A DNA stretch of 31,934 nucleotides, from positions 1 through 31,934 of the forward strand of contig CALFMO010000002.1 in assembly GCA_937879855.1 (NCBI GenBank). The letters run 5' to 3'. The notes under the pieces are model-generated. The model made no database searches, was not told where the DNA came from, and worked only from the letters and a program-made list of their open reading frames with translations. Position 1 is the first letter of the stretch. Each line of letters starts with the position of its first letter. The stretch is from an uncultured Acidobacteriaceae bacterium (GTDB taxonomy: Bacteria > Acidobacteriota > Terriglobia > Terriglobales > Acidobacteriaceae). The position numbers and the translations under genes were made by a program. Below, one piece after another: positions 15,075-20,947 of the stretch.

Positions 15075-15755
15075 ATGACAGTACGTCAGTTTGTAAAGAC
15101 CATTGGATCAGGTGCGGCGATTGTAGCTCTAGCGATCATCATAGCTTCGCCGCGCGGACAAGCATCGGGTGAAAACGACGATCGGAACGGCGACGAATCA
15201 AGAATCAAACGTGGATTCGCAATCGCTCCCGTTCCGCTGAATATGGAAGGAAAGAACCCGGCACTGGTGGGACTAGGCAGTTATATTGTCAACGCGCAGG
15301 CCGACTGCGATGGCTGCCACAGCGCCGGCCCGCAAACCGAATTCGCACCGGGTGGAAATCCGTACTTCGGCCAGCCGACGAAGGTCAATCCGAAAACGTA
15401 TCTGGGCGGCGGCAGGGATTTCGGACCGCTCATACCAGGCACGCCAGACATAATCTCCCGCAACTTGACACCGGATAAGACTGGGATGCCGGAAGGTGGG
15501 CATACATTCGAGGAGTTTCTTCAAATCCTGCGGACAGGTGTCGACATGGATCACCTCCATCCACCTTGTTCCGCTACTGTGACTACAAACTGCCTCCCGA
15601 AGCCCTTCGATGGCGATCTTCTCCAAATCATGCCCTGGCCTATCCATCACAACATGACGAACCATGACATTCGCGCTATCTACGAATATTTGAGCGCGAT
15701 TCCGTGCATTGAAGGCCCGCCTGCGCCGAGCCCGTTGCACAACGACTGCGAATGA
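15075..15755 (+). CDS. Exported mono-heme cytochrome c
   Basis: A 226-residue protein; the ATG at 15075 is preceded by GAGGAGAG and followed by a signal or anchor segment (about 5-30, ...IVALAIIIASPRGQAS). One heme site CDGCH (Cys78, Cys81, His82) follows the typical class I helix 'GLGSYIVNAQADCDGCH'. Met186 in QIMPWP is the likely sixth ligand. The helix 'HDIRAIYEYLSAIP' is the usual C-terminal cytochrome c helix. It resembles cytochrome subunits of alcohol/aldehyde dehydrogenases, but no dehydrogenase gene is present here. Four extra cysteines (165, 173, 211, 225) could form two disulfides. Its electron partner is unknown. Confidence 0.88.
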   Translation: MTVRQFVKTIGSGAAIVALAIIIASPRGQASGENDDRNGDESRIKRGFAIAPVPLNMEGKNPALVGLGSYIVNAQADCDGCHSAGPQTEFAPGGNPYFGQPTKVNPKTYLGGGRDFGPLIPGTPDIISRNLTPDKTGMPEGGHTFEEFLQILRTGVDMDHLHPPCSATVTTNCLPKPFDGDLLQIMPWPIHHNMTNHDIRAIYEYLSAIPCIEGPPAPSPLHNDCE

Positions 15756-15769
15756 AAAGAGACGGCGAA

Positions 15770-15888
15770 GCCCACCCTTGTAGCGTTGTTTGCGACAGGG
15801 TGGGCCGAACCATCACGTAGGCCCCAGACGCATTCGCGTGGGGGCGCTTGGTTTGCCTCGCTGGCGGACGAATGCGTCCGCCGCTACG
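15770..15888. repeat. Cluster of three palindromic repeats
   Basis: Three hairpins in series after the cytochrome stop. First, CCCACCCTTGT...ACAGGGTGGG (15771-15804, one bulge). Second, GCCCC-ACGC/GCGT-GGGGC (about 15822-15846, loop ATTC). Third, GGCGGACG/CGTCCGCC (15863-15870 and 15875-15882, loop AATG), followed by GCTACG. The GCTACG tail also follows the repeats inside rnr. They read as REP-like intergenic elements; the first could terminate the cytochrome transcript, although no T-run follows. Confidence 0.7.
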
Positions 15889-15912
15889 TAGGCAGTAGCG
15901 GAGTTAGCGAGA

Positions 15913-15931
15913 TACTTTGAGATGCAAAGTA
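15913..15931. promoter_or_regulatory. Palindromic operator TACTTTG-N5-CAAAGTA
   Basis: A perfect 7-bp inverted repeat with a 5-bp spacer, ending 1 bp before the -35 box of the membrane protein/winged-helix regulator operon. This is a natural place for autoregulation by that regulator. Confidence 0.6.
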
Positions 15932-15932
15932 C

Positions 15933-15961
15933 TTGACACATTCCCCCTCGCCTGATTAGAC
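15933..15961 (+). promoter_or_regulatory. Promoter of the membrane protein/regulator operon
   Basis: TTGACA (15933-15938), 17-bp spacer, TTAGAC (15956-15961). The -10 ends 7 nt before the ATG, implying a leaderless or nearly leaderless mRNA; no ribosome-binding site precedes the ATG. Confidence 0.65.
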
Positions 15962-15968
15962 TTGCCTC

Positions 15969-16595
15969 ATGTTCGACCCGCAGTCCCATCGTCTCCAGCG
16001 CTTTCATCGCTCGGTGCGACCCTCTCGCACTGCGCCTCAAGTCTTCGATGATCTGCGTTTCATCCGCGACACCATGGAGCGCTCCGCCGCTTTCACCGCG
16101 GTTTCGGGGTGGGGACAGGTCTTTCTCGGCGTTACCGCAGTGGGAGCAGCATGGCTTGCGTCCGGGCAGGGTTCGTCTTTCGCGTGGCTCCGGGTATGGC
16201 TGGCAGAGGGCCTTCTAGCGGCCGCCATCGGACTGCTCGCCTGCACCTGGAAAGCAAATCGCCGCGGATTACCATTATTTTCAGGACCGGCGCGCAAGGT
16301 CGCCCTTGGACTGGCGCCGCCTCTGGTCGCCGGAGCTTTCCTGACATTTTTACTGTTCCGCGCAGGCATGCAATCGGCCTTACCTGCTACCTGGTTGTTG
16401 CTCTACGGTGCTGGGATCATGACCGGAGGCGCATTTTCCGTTTCGATCGTGCCGGTGATGGGCTTGTGCTTCATGTTGTTGGGCGGCCTCTCCGTACTCG
16501 GGCCGGCCGAATGGGGAAACTGGTTTCTTGGAGCGGGCTTCGGCGGCCTGCACATATTTTTCGGATTCTTGATTGCGAGGAGGCACGGTGGCTAG
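15969..16595 (+). CDS. Polytopic membrane protein of unknown function
   Basis: A 208-residue protein. A basic N-terminal segment of about 30 residues (FHRSVRPSRTAPQVFDDLRFIRDTMERS) precedes roughly six hydrophobic helices, the last ending GLHIFFGFLIARRHGG. I do not recognise a named family. The stop overlaps the start of the winged-helix regulator gene by 8 bp, so the two are translationally coupled and share the promoter with the TACTTTG palindrome. A regulator/membrane-protein pair could serve efflux, stress or signal sensing; the sequence does not say which. Confidence 0.8.
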   Translation: MFDPQSHRLQRFHRSVRPSRTAPQVFDDLRFIRDTMERSAAFTAVSGWGQVFLGVTAVGAAWLASGQGSSFAWLRVWLAEGLLAAAIGLLACTWKANRRGLPLFSGPARKVALGLAPPLVAGAFLTFLLFRAGMQSALPATWLLLYGAGIMTGGAFSVSIVPVMGLCFMLLGGLSVLGPAEWGNWFLGAGFGGLHIFFGFLIARRHGG

Positions 16596-17001
16596 AGCGC
16601 TTCCATCGCAGCCTAAAGGCGCTAGGTCCGAGAGGCACGTTCGGGAGAAACGCCGTGACGCCGGTCGCGAAGCAGTGCATGGGACCACTGAACCGCGCGC
16701 ACCGGAACTTCCCGAGCTTGACCGGCTGATTCACGAGCGCATTCGCCTCGGCATCGTTAGCGCTCTCGCTACCAATGATTCGCTCAGCTTCAATGATCTT
16801 AAGCGCGTGCTCAAGACTACCGACGGCAATCTCAGTGTGCATGCCCGCAAGCTCGAGGAAGCTCAGTACATTTCCTGCGTCAAGTTTTTTGAAGGACGCG
16901 TCCCGCGCACGGAATATCGGCTGACCGCGAGCGGCCGCCGCGCCCTGGCCGAGTATCTCGATCAGATGGAAGAATGGATTCGGGTTACGCGGGACGAGTA
17001 G
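16588..17001 (+). CDS. Winged-helix transcriptional regulator (HTH_34-like)
   Basis: A 137-residue protein. The GTG at 16588 has GAGGAGG 5 nt upstream and lies within the last codons of the membrane-protein gene. After a basic low-complexity N-terminus (about 1-40), the single winged-helix domain is clear: LDRLIHERIRLGIVSALA, SLSFNDLKRVLKTTDGNLSV (recognition helix region), HARKLEEAQYI, then the wing FFEGRVPRTEYRLTASGRRALAEYLDQM. This is the MarR/ArsR-like 'HTH_34' group, usually dimeric repressors. The palindrome at 15913-15931 is the best candidate binding site. The conserved Cys in the wing-proximal strand (ISCVKFF) is noted but not interpretable. Confidence 0.88.
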   Translation: MARALPSQPKGARSERHVREKRRDAGREAVHGTTEPRAPELPELDRLIHERIRLGIVSALATNDSLSFNDLKRVLKTTDGNLSVHARKLEEAQYISCVKFFEGRVPRTEYRLTASGRRALAEYLDQMEEWIRVTRDE

Positions 17002-17024
17002 CTGACGCCAGACAGCCGCTCAAG

Positions 17025-17030
17025 TACAAT
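17025..17030 (+). promoter_or_regulatory. -10 box TACAAT 6 nt before the cupin gene
   Basis: TACAAT followed by CCCGGC and the ATG at 17037. No ribosome-binding site is seen, so a leaderless mRNA is likely; no clear -35. Confidence 0.45.
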
Positions 17031-17036
17031 CCCGGC

Positions 17037-17744
17037 ATGAAACGCTGCATCCTGTTCTTGTTCCTGACGGGCTTACTTACGGCGCAGGCAACACAAGAAG
17101 TCGAAATCACCAATGAATCTCATCACCACTTGGTCCTCGCCAACGATCAAGTTCGCGTCTTCAGCGTCGAGATCCTTCCCCACGCCGAAACTCTGATGCA
17201 CTGGCACCATCACGACTACATCTACGTGATGCTTGGACACACATCGGTCGTAAATGCAGTTAAGGGGAAGCAGCCCGTCCAGCTCGAAATGCAAGATGGG
17301 CAGACTGGCTTCCTGCGTGGGGGCTTCGCCCACATCGCTCGCAACACGTCGAGCCAGCCTTTTCGCAACGTCACCATCGAACTCTTGCAGGATGACAAAC
17401 TGCATCACGCTCCAGAGCACTGGGACGCCGCGCATCCTGAGGAAGACCGCGGCCTAAGTGTCCTCAATGGCGGCACTAAAGAGATTCTTTTCGTGAAAGA
17501 CGGAGTGCGCGTCTCCGAAGTCGAGCTTCAGCCCGGAGGGGTTATCCCCCGTCACCACCACGCTGGGCCGCATCTCGTGGTGGCTCTCAGCGACTACACG
17601 TTGCGAGGCGACGTCAAGGGCAAAGCCCCTGAGACCATTATCATGAAACGCGGAGAGAGCCGGTGGGCCACCGGAGGCTACACTCATGTCGTGACCAACA
17701 GCGGCCAGCAGCCCGCCAAGTTTGTCACGCTGGAATTTCGATAG
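17037..17744 (+). CDS. Exported double-domain cupin protein
   Basis: A 235-residue protein with a short signal peptide (MKRCILFLFLTGLLTAQA) and two consecutive cupin domains. Domain 1 carries MHWHHHDYIYVMLGHTSV and a later GGFAHIARN. Domain 2 carries GVIPRHHHAGPHLVVALSDY and TGGYTHVVTN. Each has a His-rich first motif able to bind a metal and a second motif with a further His, so both metal sites may be filled. The reaction is unknown; exported bicupins include dioxygenase-like and sugar-binding proteins. The gene follows the winged-helix gene by 35 bp but has its own -10 box. It converges with the DUF309 gene 10 bp away. Confidence 0.85.
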   Translation: MKRCILFLFLTGLLTAQATQEVEITNESHHHLVLANDQVRVFSVEILPHAETLMHWHHHDYIYVMLGHTSVVNAVKGKQPVQLEMQDGQTGFLRGGFAHIARNTSSQPFRNVTIELLQDDKLHHAPEHWDAAHPEEDRGLSVLNGGTKEILFVKDGVRVSEVELQPGGVIPRHHHAGPHLVVALSDYTLRGDVKGKAPETIIMKRGESRWATGGYTHVVTNSGQQPAKFVTLEFR

Positions 17745-17754
17745 GAACCGAGCC

Positions 17755-18123
17755 TTATTCGGCCAGTACAATCACGGGATGCTCGGGTGTGGCGACGCCG
17801 CCAGCCAGTGCGGCCCGCCACTGGTCAAGCGACTCCAGCAAGTCGTTCACGTGGATTCCGCCAAACTCCTCCGGGCAGGCGGCAAGATTTTTGCGACCTC
17901 GCTCCATCAGAGAGCAAGCGCCAGCGAGATTGCCGGTCGAATGATGGTGAAAGGCCACCGCGGCCTGGATAAGCCCCTGCAAGAATTTTTTTTTCATCCC
18001 TTCCGATTCGCGCCATACGTCTTCCCAGACTTCATGAGCGTCATAGAACTCACGCGCATTGAAGAGACGAATCCCGCGGTGATAGCCATCAGCGTTCACG
18101 AATCTTGAGAATACTATGGGCAT
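17755..18123 (-). CDS. DUF309 family protein
   Basis: A 122-residue helical protein with the family signature GIRLFNAREFYDAHEVWEDV, then MKKKFLQGLIQAAVAFHHHS and 'GACSLMERGRKNLA'. DUF309 proteins are small all-helical proteins of unknown function; the His/Glu pair in AHEVWE and the H-H-H of the second helix could bind a metal. I prefer the ATG at 18123; a GTG nine codons upstream (18150) keeps the same frame, and neither has a ribosome-binding site. Confidence 0.85.
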   Translation of the reverse strand: MPIVFSRFVNADGYHRGIRLFNAREFYDAHEVWEDVWRESEGMKKKFLQGLIQAAVAFHHHSTGNLAGACSLMERGRKNLAACPEEFGGIHVNDLLESLDQWRAALAGGVATPEHPVIVLAE

Positions 18124-18212
18124 GCAGCACGTGGCGGCGCAGGAGGACACTTTCGATCGCGTTGATTTGGGTTCAGAAAACGGTGGTGGCGCAGCGGTGG
18201 TAGTTTTCTATC

Positions 18213-18293
18213 GCCCCTCCGGGGCTTCTTCACACGTCCTCTGGGCCACCCACGGCTTGCGCCGTGGGCTGCAATCTTTCGCCGCTTTGCGGC
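18213..18293. repeat. Three-hairpin REP-like repeat cluster
   Basis: Perfect hairpins in series: GCCCC-TCC-GGGGC (18213-18225), CCCACGGC-TTGC-GCCGTGGG (18249-18268) and GCCGC-TTT-GCGGC (18281-18293). They fill the 221-bp space between the DUF309 start and the Crp-like gene's 3' end. I see no gene here. Confidence 0.75.
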
Positions 18294-18344
18294 TAAGGCT
18301 GTCGGAACTTCAGATACTTCGTGAGATGCTGGCTTTTCTGCGCC

Positions 18345-19115
18345 CTAGGCTTGGGCTTCGTTGCGCCAGTTTTGGGACTGGCGATTGATAATGGTGTAAC
18401 ACTCGCACGCCGCGGCTTCCAACTTCCGGCGATCGACAATGGTTACCGAGCCTCGTGTGTATTTGATCAGGCCCGCCTTTTGCAGAAGACCGGCAGCCAC
18501 GGTTACGCTTGCGCGCCGCGTTCCCAGCATGTGAGACAGAAATTCCTGGGTCAAGGGAACGATTTCTCCGCCCACGCGGTCCTGACTCATCAACAGCCAA
18601 CGAGCCAGCCGAGCGCCCACGTCGTGTAACCGGTTGCAGGCCGCGACCTGCGTGGCTTGCATCGCCAATTCCTGCGAGTAACGATTCAATCTCTTACAGA
18701 GTTGTGGACACTTGGCCAAGGTGGGCAGCAGTTTCTCCGTACGCAGTCGATACGCAGTTCCGGTGATCTGGACAACGGCCCGAGTTGCGCTCGTCCTGAA
18801 ACCTACGGTCGCGGGCAGGCCAATGAATCCTTCTTTTCCCGTCAGCCCGACTTCGACCCCTTTGCCATCGCCCATGATGGTGAGGATGGAGGCCATGCCG
18901 CTGTTCATGAAATAGCAGAATTCGATCGCTTCTCCCATTTCGTTCAGCAGGTCGTAGGCATGCATTTCCACGAATTCCAGTTCGCCGAGCACCGCAGCAG
19001 ACTCTTTCGGTGGCAGCGACAACAGGATTTCATTGCGGAGGGAGCGTGGGTCTATGCTCTTGGAAGGCGATTTAGGTTTGAACTTTTCGGAGAAATCCGA
19101 CTGGGTTTTCGCCAC
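18345..19115 (-). CDS. Crp/Fnr-family transcriptional regulator
   Basis: A 256-residue protein; GTG start with AAGGGAG just upstream. Residues about 30-150 form a cyclic-nucleotide-binding-type beta barrel (MNSGMASILTIMGDGKGVEV, GKEGFIGLPATVGFRTSATR), followed by the dimer helix and a Crp-type helix-turn-helix (VPLTQEFLSHMLGTRRASVT, VAAGLLQKAGLIKYTRGSV). The usual phosphate-binding-cassette Gly-Glu of E. coli CRP is not evident (FIGLPATVG instead), so cAMP may not be the effector. No N-terminal Fe-S cysteines of the FNR kind are seen. It is divergent from the XRE-S24 regulator; the short shared upstream region may allow cross-control. Confidence 0.9.
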   Translation of the reverse strand: MAKTQSDFSEKFKPKSPSKSIDPRSLRNEILLSLPPKESAAVLGELEFVEMHAYDLLNEMGEAIEFCYFMNSGMASILTIMGDGKGVEVGLTGKEGFIGLPATVGFRTSATRAVVQITGTAYRLRTEKLLPTLAKCPQLCKRLNRYSQELAMQATQVAACNRLHDVGARLARWLLMSQDRVGGEIVPLTQEFLSHMLGTRRASVTVAAGLLQKAGLIKYTRGSVTIVDRRKLEAAACECYTIINRQSQNWRNEAQA

Positions 19116-19199
19116 TTAGCTCCCTTGCAACCTCGCGATTGCCTGGTAACTCTTAATACTAGCTCAAGTTGTTAGACAAAACTGTGCAATTTAGACCAG

Positions 19200-19226
19200 T
19201 TGACATGGCGTACGGAAGCGTACAAT
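19200..19226 (+). promoter_or_regulatory. Promoter/operator of the XRE-S24 regulator
   Basis: TTGACA (19200-19205) and TACAAT (19221-19226) with a short 15-bp spacer. A perfect inverted repeat GTACG-GAAG-CGTAC (19210-19223) fills the spacer and touches the -10, the classic position for an autorepressor site. Confidence 0.5.
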
Positions 19227-19289
19227 GGTGTTACAGGGCACGGGCTTCCCTGCGGTAGCTTGTGGGCGTTGCGGAGGCCCGAGATTTTG

Positions 19290-20066
19290 GTGACAGGCGT
19301 GCCTCGAAAATCCGACACCGTCGTTCCCGAGTGGGCGCGCAAGATTGAGGACATGCGCCAGACTCGCAAGTTGAGCCAGGAAGGATTTGGCAGCCGTGTA
19401 GGCGTGTCAGCCATGGCGGTTTCGCGATGGGAGCGCGGCGTAGCGGAACCCACTGGGGAAACCTATATCCGCCTGGGAAATCTTGCCGACGCGCCGCTGT
19501 GCTGGTTTTTCTGGAAGCGGGCTGGCCTGCGTCTTTCTGACGTCACGCGCGTGCTTCCGGAAGCGAACCGGCGCTTCGCTCAAAACCGGATCTTCGATGT
19601 GGAAGTAGTAAAAGCTGGCAGCAAGAAGAAGCACACGCTGGCGCAAGTAGATCTGGTCGCAATCCCGCTTCTACCGGTTCACGCCGGAACTCCCGGGCAA
19701 CAAGGCGATACCAGCGATCTCACCGACATTTCTGCAGAATCTGTATTGGCTGCTCCGAGCGATTGGTGTCCCAATCCGGTTTCCACAGTTTGCCTTCGGG
19801 TCAAGGGCAATTCGATGTCTCCCCTGATTCTCGATGGCTACATTGTCGCGGTCGACACTTCCGTTACGGAGAACAATGATCTGGTTGGGCAGATTGTGGT
19901 GGCCTGGCACCGGGAACAGGGACTGCTGGTCTCGCGCCTGATTCGCTTCGACCATATGGACGCGCTGGTTTCTGACCGTCGAGAATACGAAGCGGTATCG
20001 ATTACCGCGGGATCTGAGTGGCGGATTGTCGGGAAAGTTTTGTGGTGGACGGGTAGGGCAAGATGA
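19290..20066 (+). CDS. XRE-type HTH regulator with LexA/S24-like C-terminal domain
   Basis: About 258 residues from the GTG at 19290 (a GGAGG lies 13 nt upstream; a TTG one codon earlier is an alternative). Residues 17-65 form an XRE helix-turn-helix (KIEDMRQTRKLSQEGFGSRV, GVSAMAVSRWERGVAEP). Residues about 120-258 resemble the LexA/CI peptidase domain: VKGNSMSPLILDGYIVAVD contains the nucleophile-type Ser175. In LexA the general-base Lys sits in a V-K-R-L motif after 'VVVA'; here the matching segment is QIVVAWHREQGLLVSRLIR with Ser215 in place of Lys. The domain may therefore bind and dimerise without self-cleaving. No phage genes surround it. Targets unknown; the palindrome at 19210 suggests autoregulation. 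Confidence 0.85.
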   Translation: MTGVPRKSDTVVPEWARKIEDMRQTRKLSQEGFGSRVGVSAMAVSRWERGVAEPTGETYIRLGNLADAPLCWFFWKRAGLRLSDVTRVLPEANRRFAQNRIFDVEVVKAGSKKKHTLAQVDLVAIPLLPVHAGTPGQQGDTSDLTDISAESVLAAPSDWCPNPVSTVCLRVKGNSMSPLILDGYIVAVDTSVTENNDLVGQIVVAWHREQGLLVSRLIRFDHMDALVSDRREYEAVSITAGSEWRIVGKVLWWTGRAR

Positions 20067-20095
20067 GTGGCGCGTGAGACTCGGTTAGCGAGTAC

Positions 20096-20365
20096 TCACG
20101 CGCTCATCTTGCGCGCAACTTCAGGTACGTACAGTTGCTCCAGCGCTCTCAAGGTGCGATGAGCACGGCGCAAAGCCAATAATTCTCCTTCGTCAAGACG
20201 CTGCTTGTGTTTCGCACAGGTTGCGTCTTCCAGACGGTCAAGAACCGCATGCTTCGCCAATTCAATCCGTCGAGGCATCTTGTGAACATCAGCCTCAAAC
20301 AGCACATTTTTGTATAGGTCTTCCCACCGCTGTGAGTTCTCAGATTCGGCGTGGCCGTTGCTCAT
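20096..20365 (-). CDS. Small hypothetical protein
   Basis: An 89-residue protein with an excellent ribosome-binding site (AGGAGGT before ATG at 20365). It is predicted to be mostly helical and charged (RWEDLYKNVLFEADVHKMPR, RIELAKHAVLDRLE, LRRAHRTLRALEQLYVPEVA), with no signal peptide or membrane segment. I do not recognise a family. It resembles small cytosolic helical proteins often found beside the CxxC small protein that follows upstream on the same strand, but no function can be given. Confidence 0.7.
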   Translation of the reverse strand: MSNGHAESENSQRWEDLYKNVLFEADVHKMPRRIELAKHAVLDRLEDATCAKHKQRLDEGELLALRRAHRTLRALEQLYVPEVARKMSA

Positions 20366-20512
20366 AACTACCTCCTAGCGGCAGTGATTAGCATCTGAGT
20401 TACAGGTGCAATCTACTGCGCTTCCACGACCGGCGGAATACTGTCGAAACAGTATCCTTTGTGGCTTATCCTTCATCGAGGAGCGAGGACGCGGCCTGAG
20501 ATGTGGGGGAAG

Positions 20513-20728
20513 CTAATGGTGGTGCTTTCGTTCGCCAGCCTTCAACAGGCCCACACTGAATATCCTGGGATAACTGTCTACCGGCTTGGCGAGGCCGAGT
20601 TTGATCAGGTAGCAGTCTTCGTGGACCGCGTTTCCATCTTCATCGGTCTTAGCGTGATTCAACGAAACAGGAAGATTGCAAATCGAGCAAATCGGAGTTC
20701 GCAGGACGGCCAGGGAATTGTCGTACAT
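20513..20728 (-). CDS. Small CxxC zinc-ribbon-like protein
   Basis: A 71-residue protein; ATG at 20728 with AGAAGG upstream. A putative metal site is formed by CSIC (two cysteines near residues 14-17) and the later AVHEDCY (His and Cys). Between them is SLNHAKTDEDGNAVHEDCYL. Proteins of this plan ('C..C...K.DE.G.AVHE.CY') are, from memory, frequent in Acidobacteriota as unannotated small proteins. It ends in KHHH. Function unknown; zinc binding is an inference from ligand spacing. The remaining sequence between 20366-20512 and 20729-20909 shows no further gene. Confidence 0.65.
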   Translation of the reverse strand: MYDNSLAVLRTPICSICNLPVSLNHAKTDEDGNAVHEDCYLIKLGLAKPVDSYPRIFSVGLLKAGERKHHH

Positions 20729-20909
20729 CTTGAGCCTTCTGGGACGGACGGATTAGTAAAAGTATTTATCCGCACGACCCAGTTGTCTGTCCGATAGCGT
20801 ACAGAGTCGGGCATTTTATTGCTGTATTCATAAACAATCAAACACGCCCGGCGGTCCTCGCCAGGCTGTGGAAAATCCGGCGAGCCCGAAGCAGACGCTC
20901 CGTACGGTA

Positions 20910-20944
20910 TGCTGAAGGCTGACCGCTGATAGCAGACGGCTTAC
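20910..20944. repeat. Heptad array TGCTGAA/GGCTGAC type
   Basis: Five consecutive degenerate heptads directly before the rnr start: TGCTGAA, GGCTGAC, CGCTGAT, AGCAGAC, GGCTTAC (consensus NGCTGAN). A related five-unit array occurs at 31842-31876. It ends 3 bp before the rnr ATG, so it lies in the untranslated leader or promoter. Confidence 0.55.
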
Positions 20945-20947
20945 CCC

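Noticed and set aside
18213..18293. Possible CRISPR-like array of spaced repeats
   Set aside because: The three hairpins differ in sequence and length and are not regularly spaced identical repeats; no cas genes in the window.
20459..20797. 112-codon plus-strand frame
   Set aside because: Antisense to the better supported CxxC small protein gene, which has a ribosome-binding site and metal-ligand pattern.
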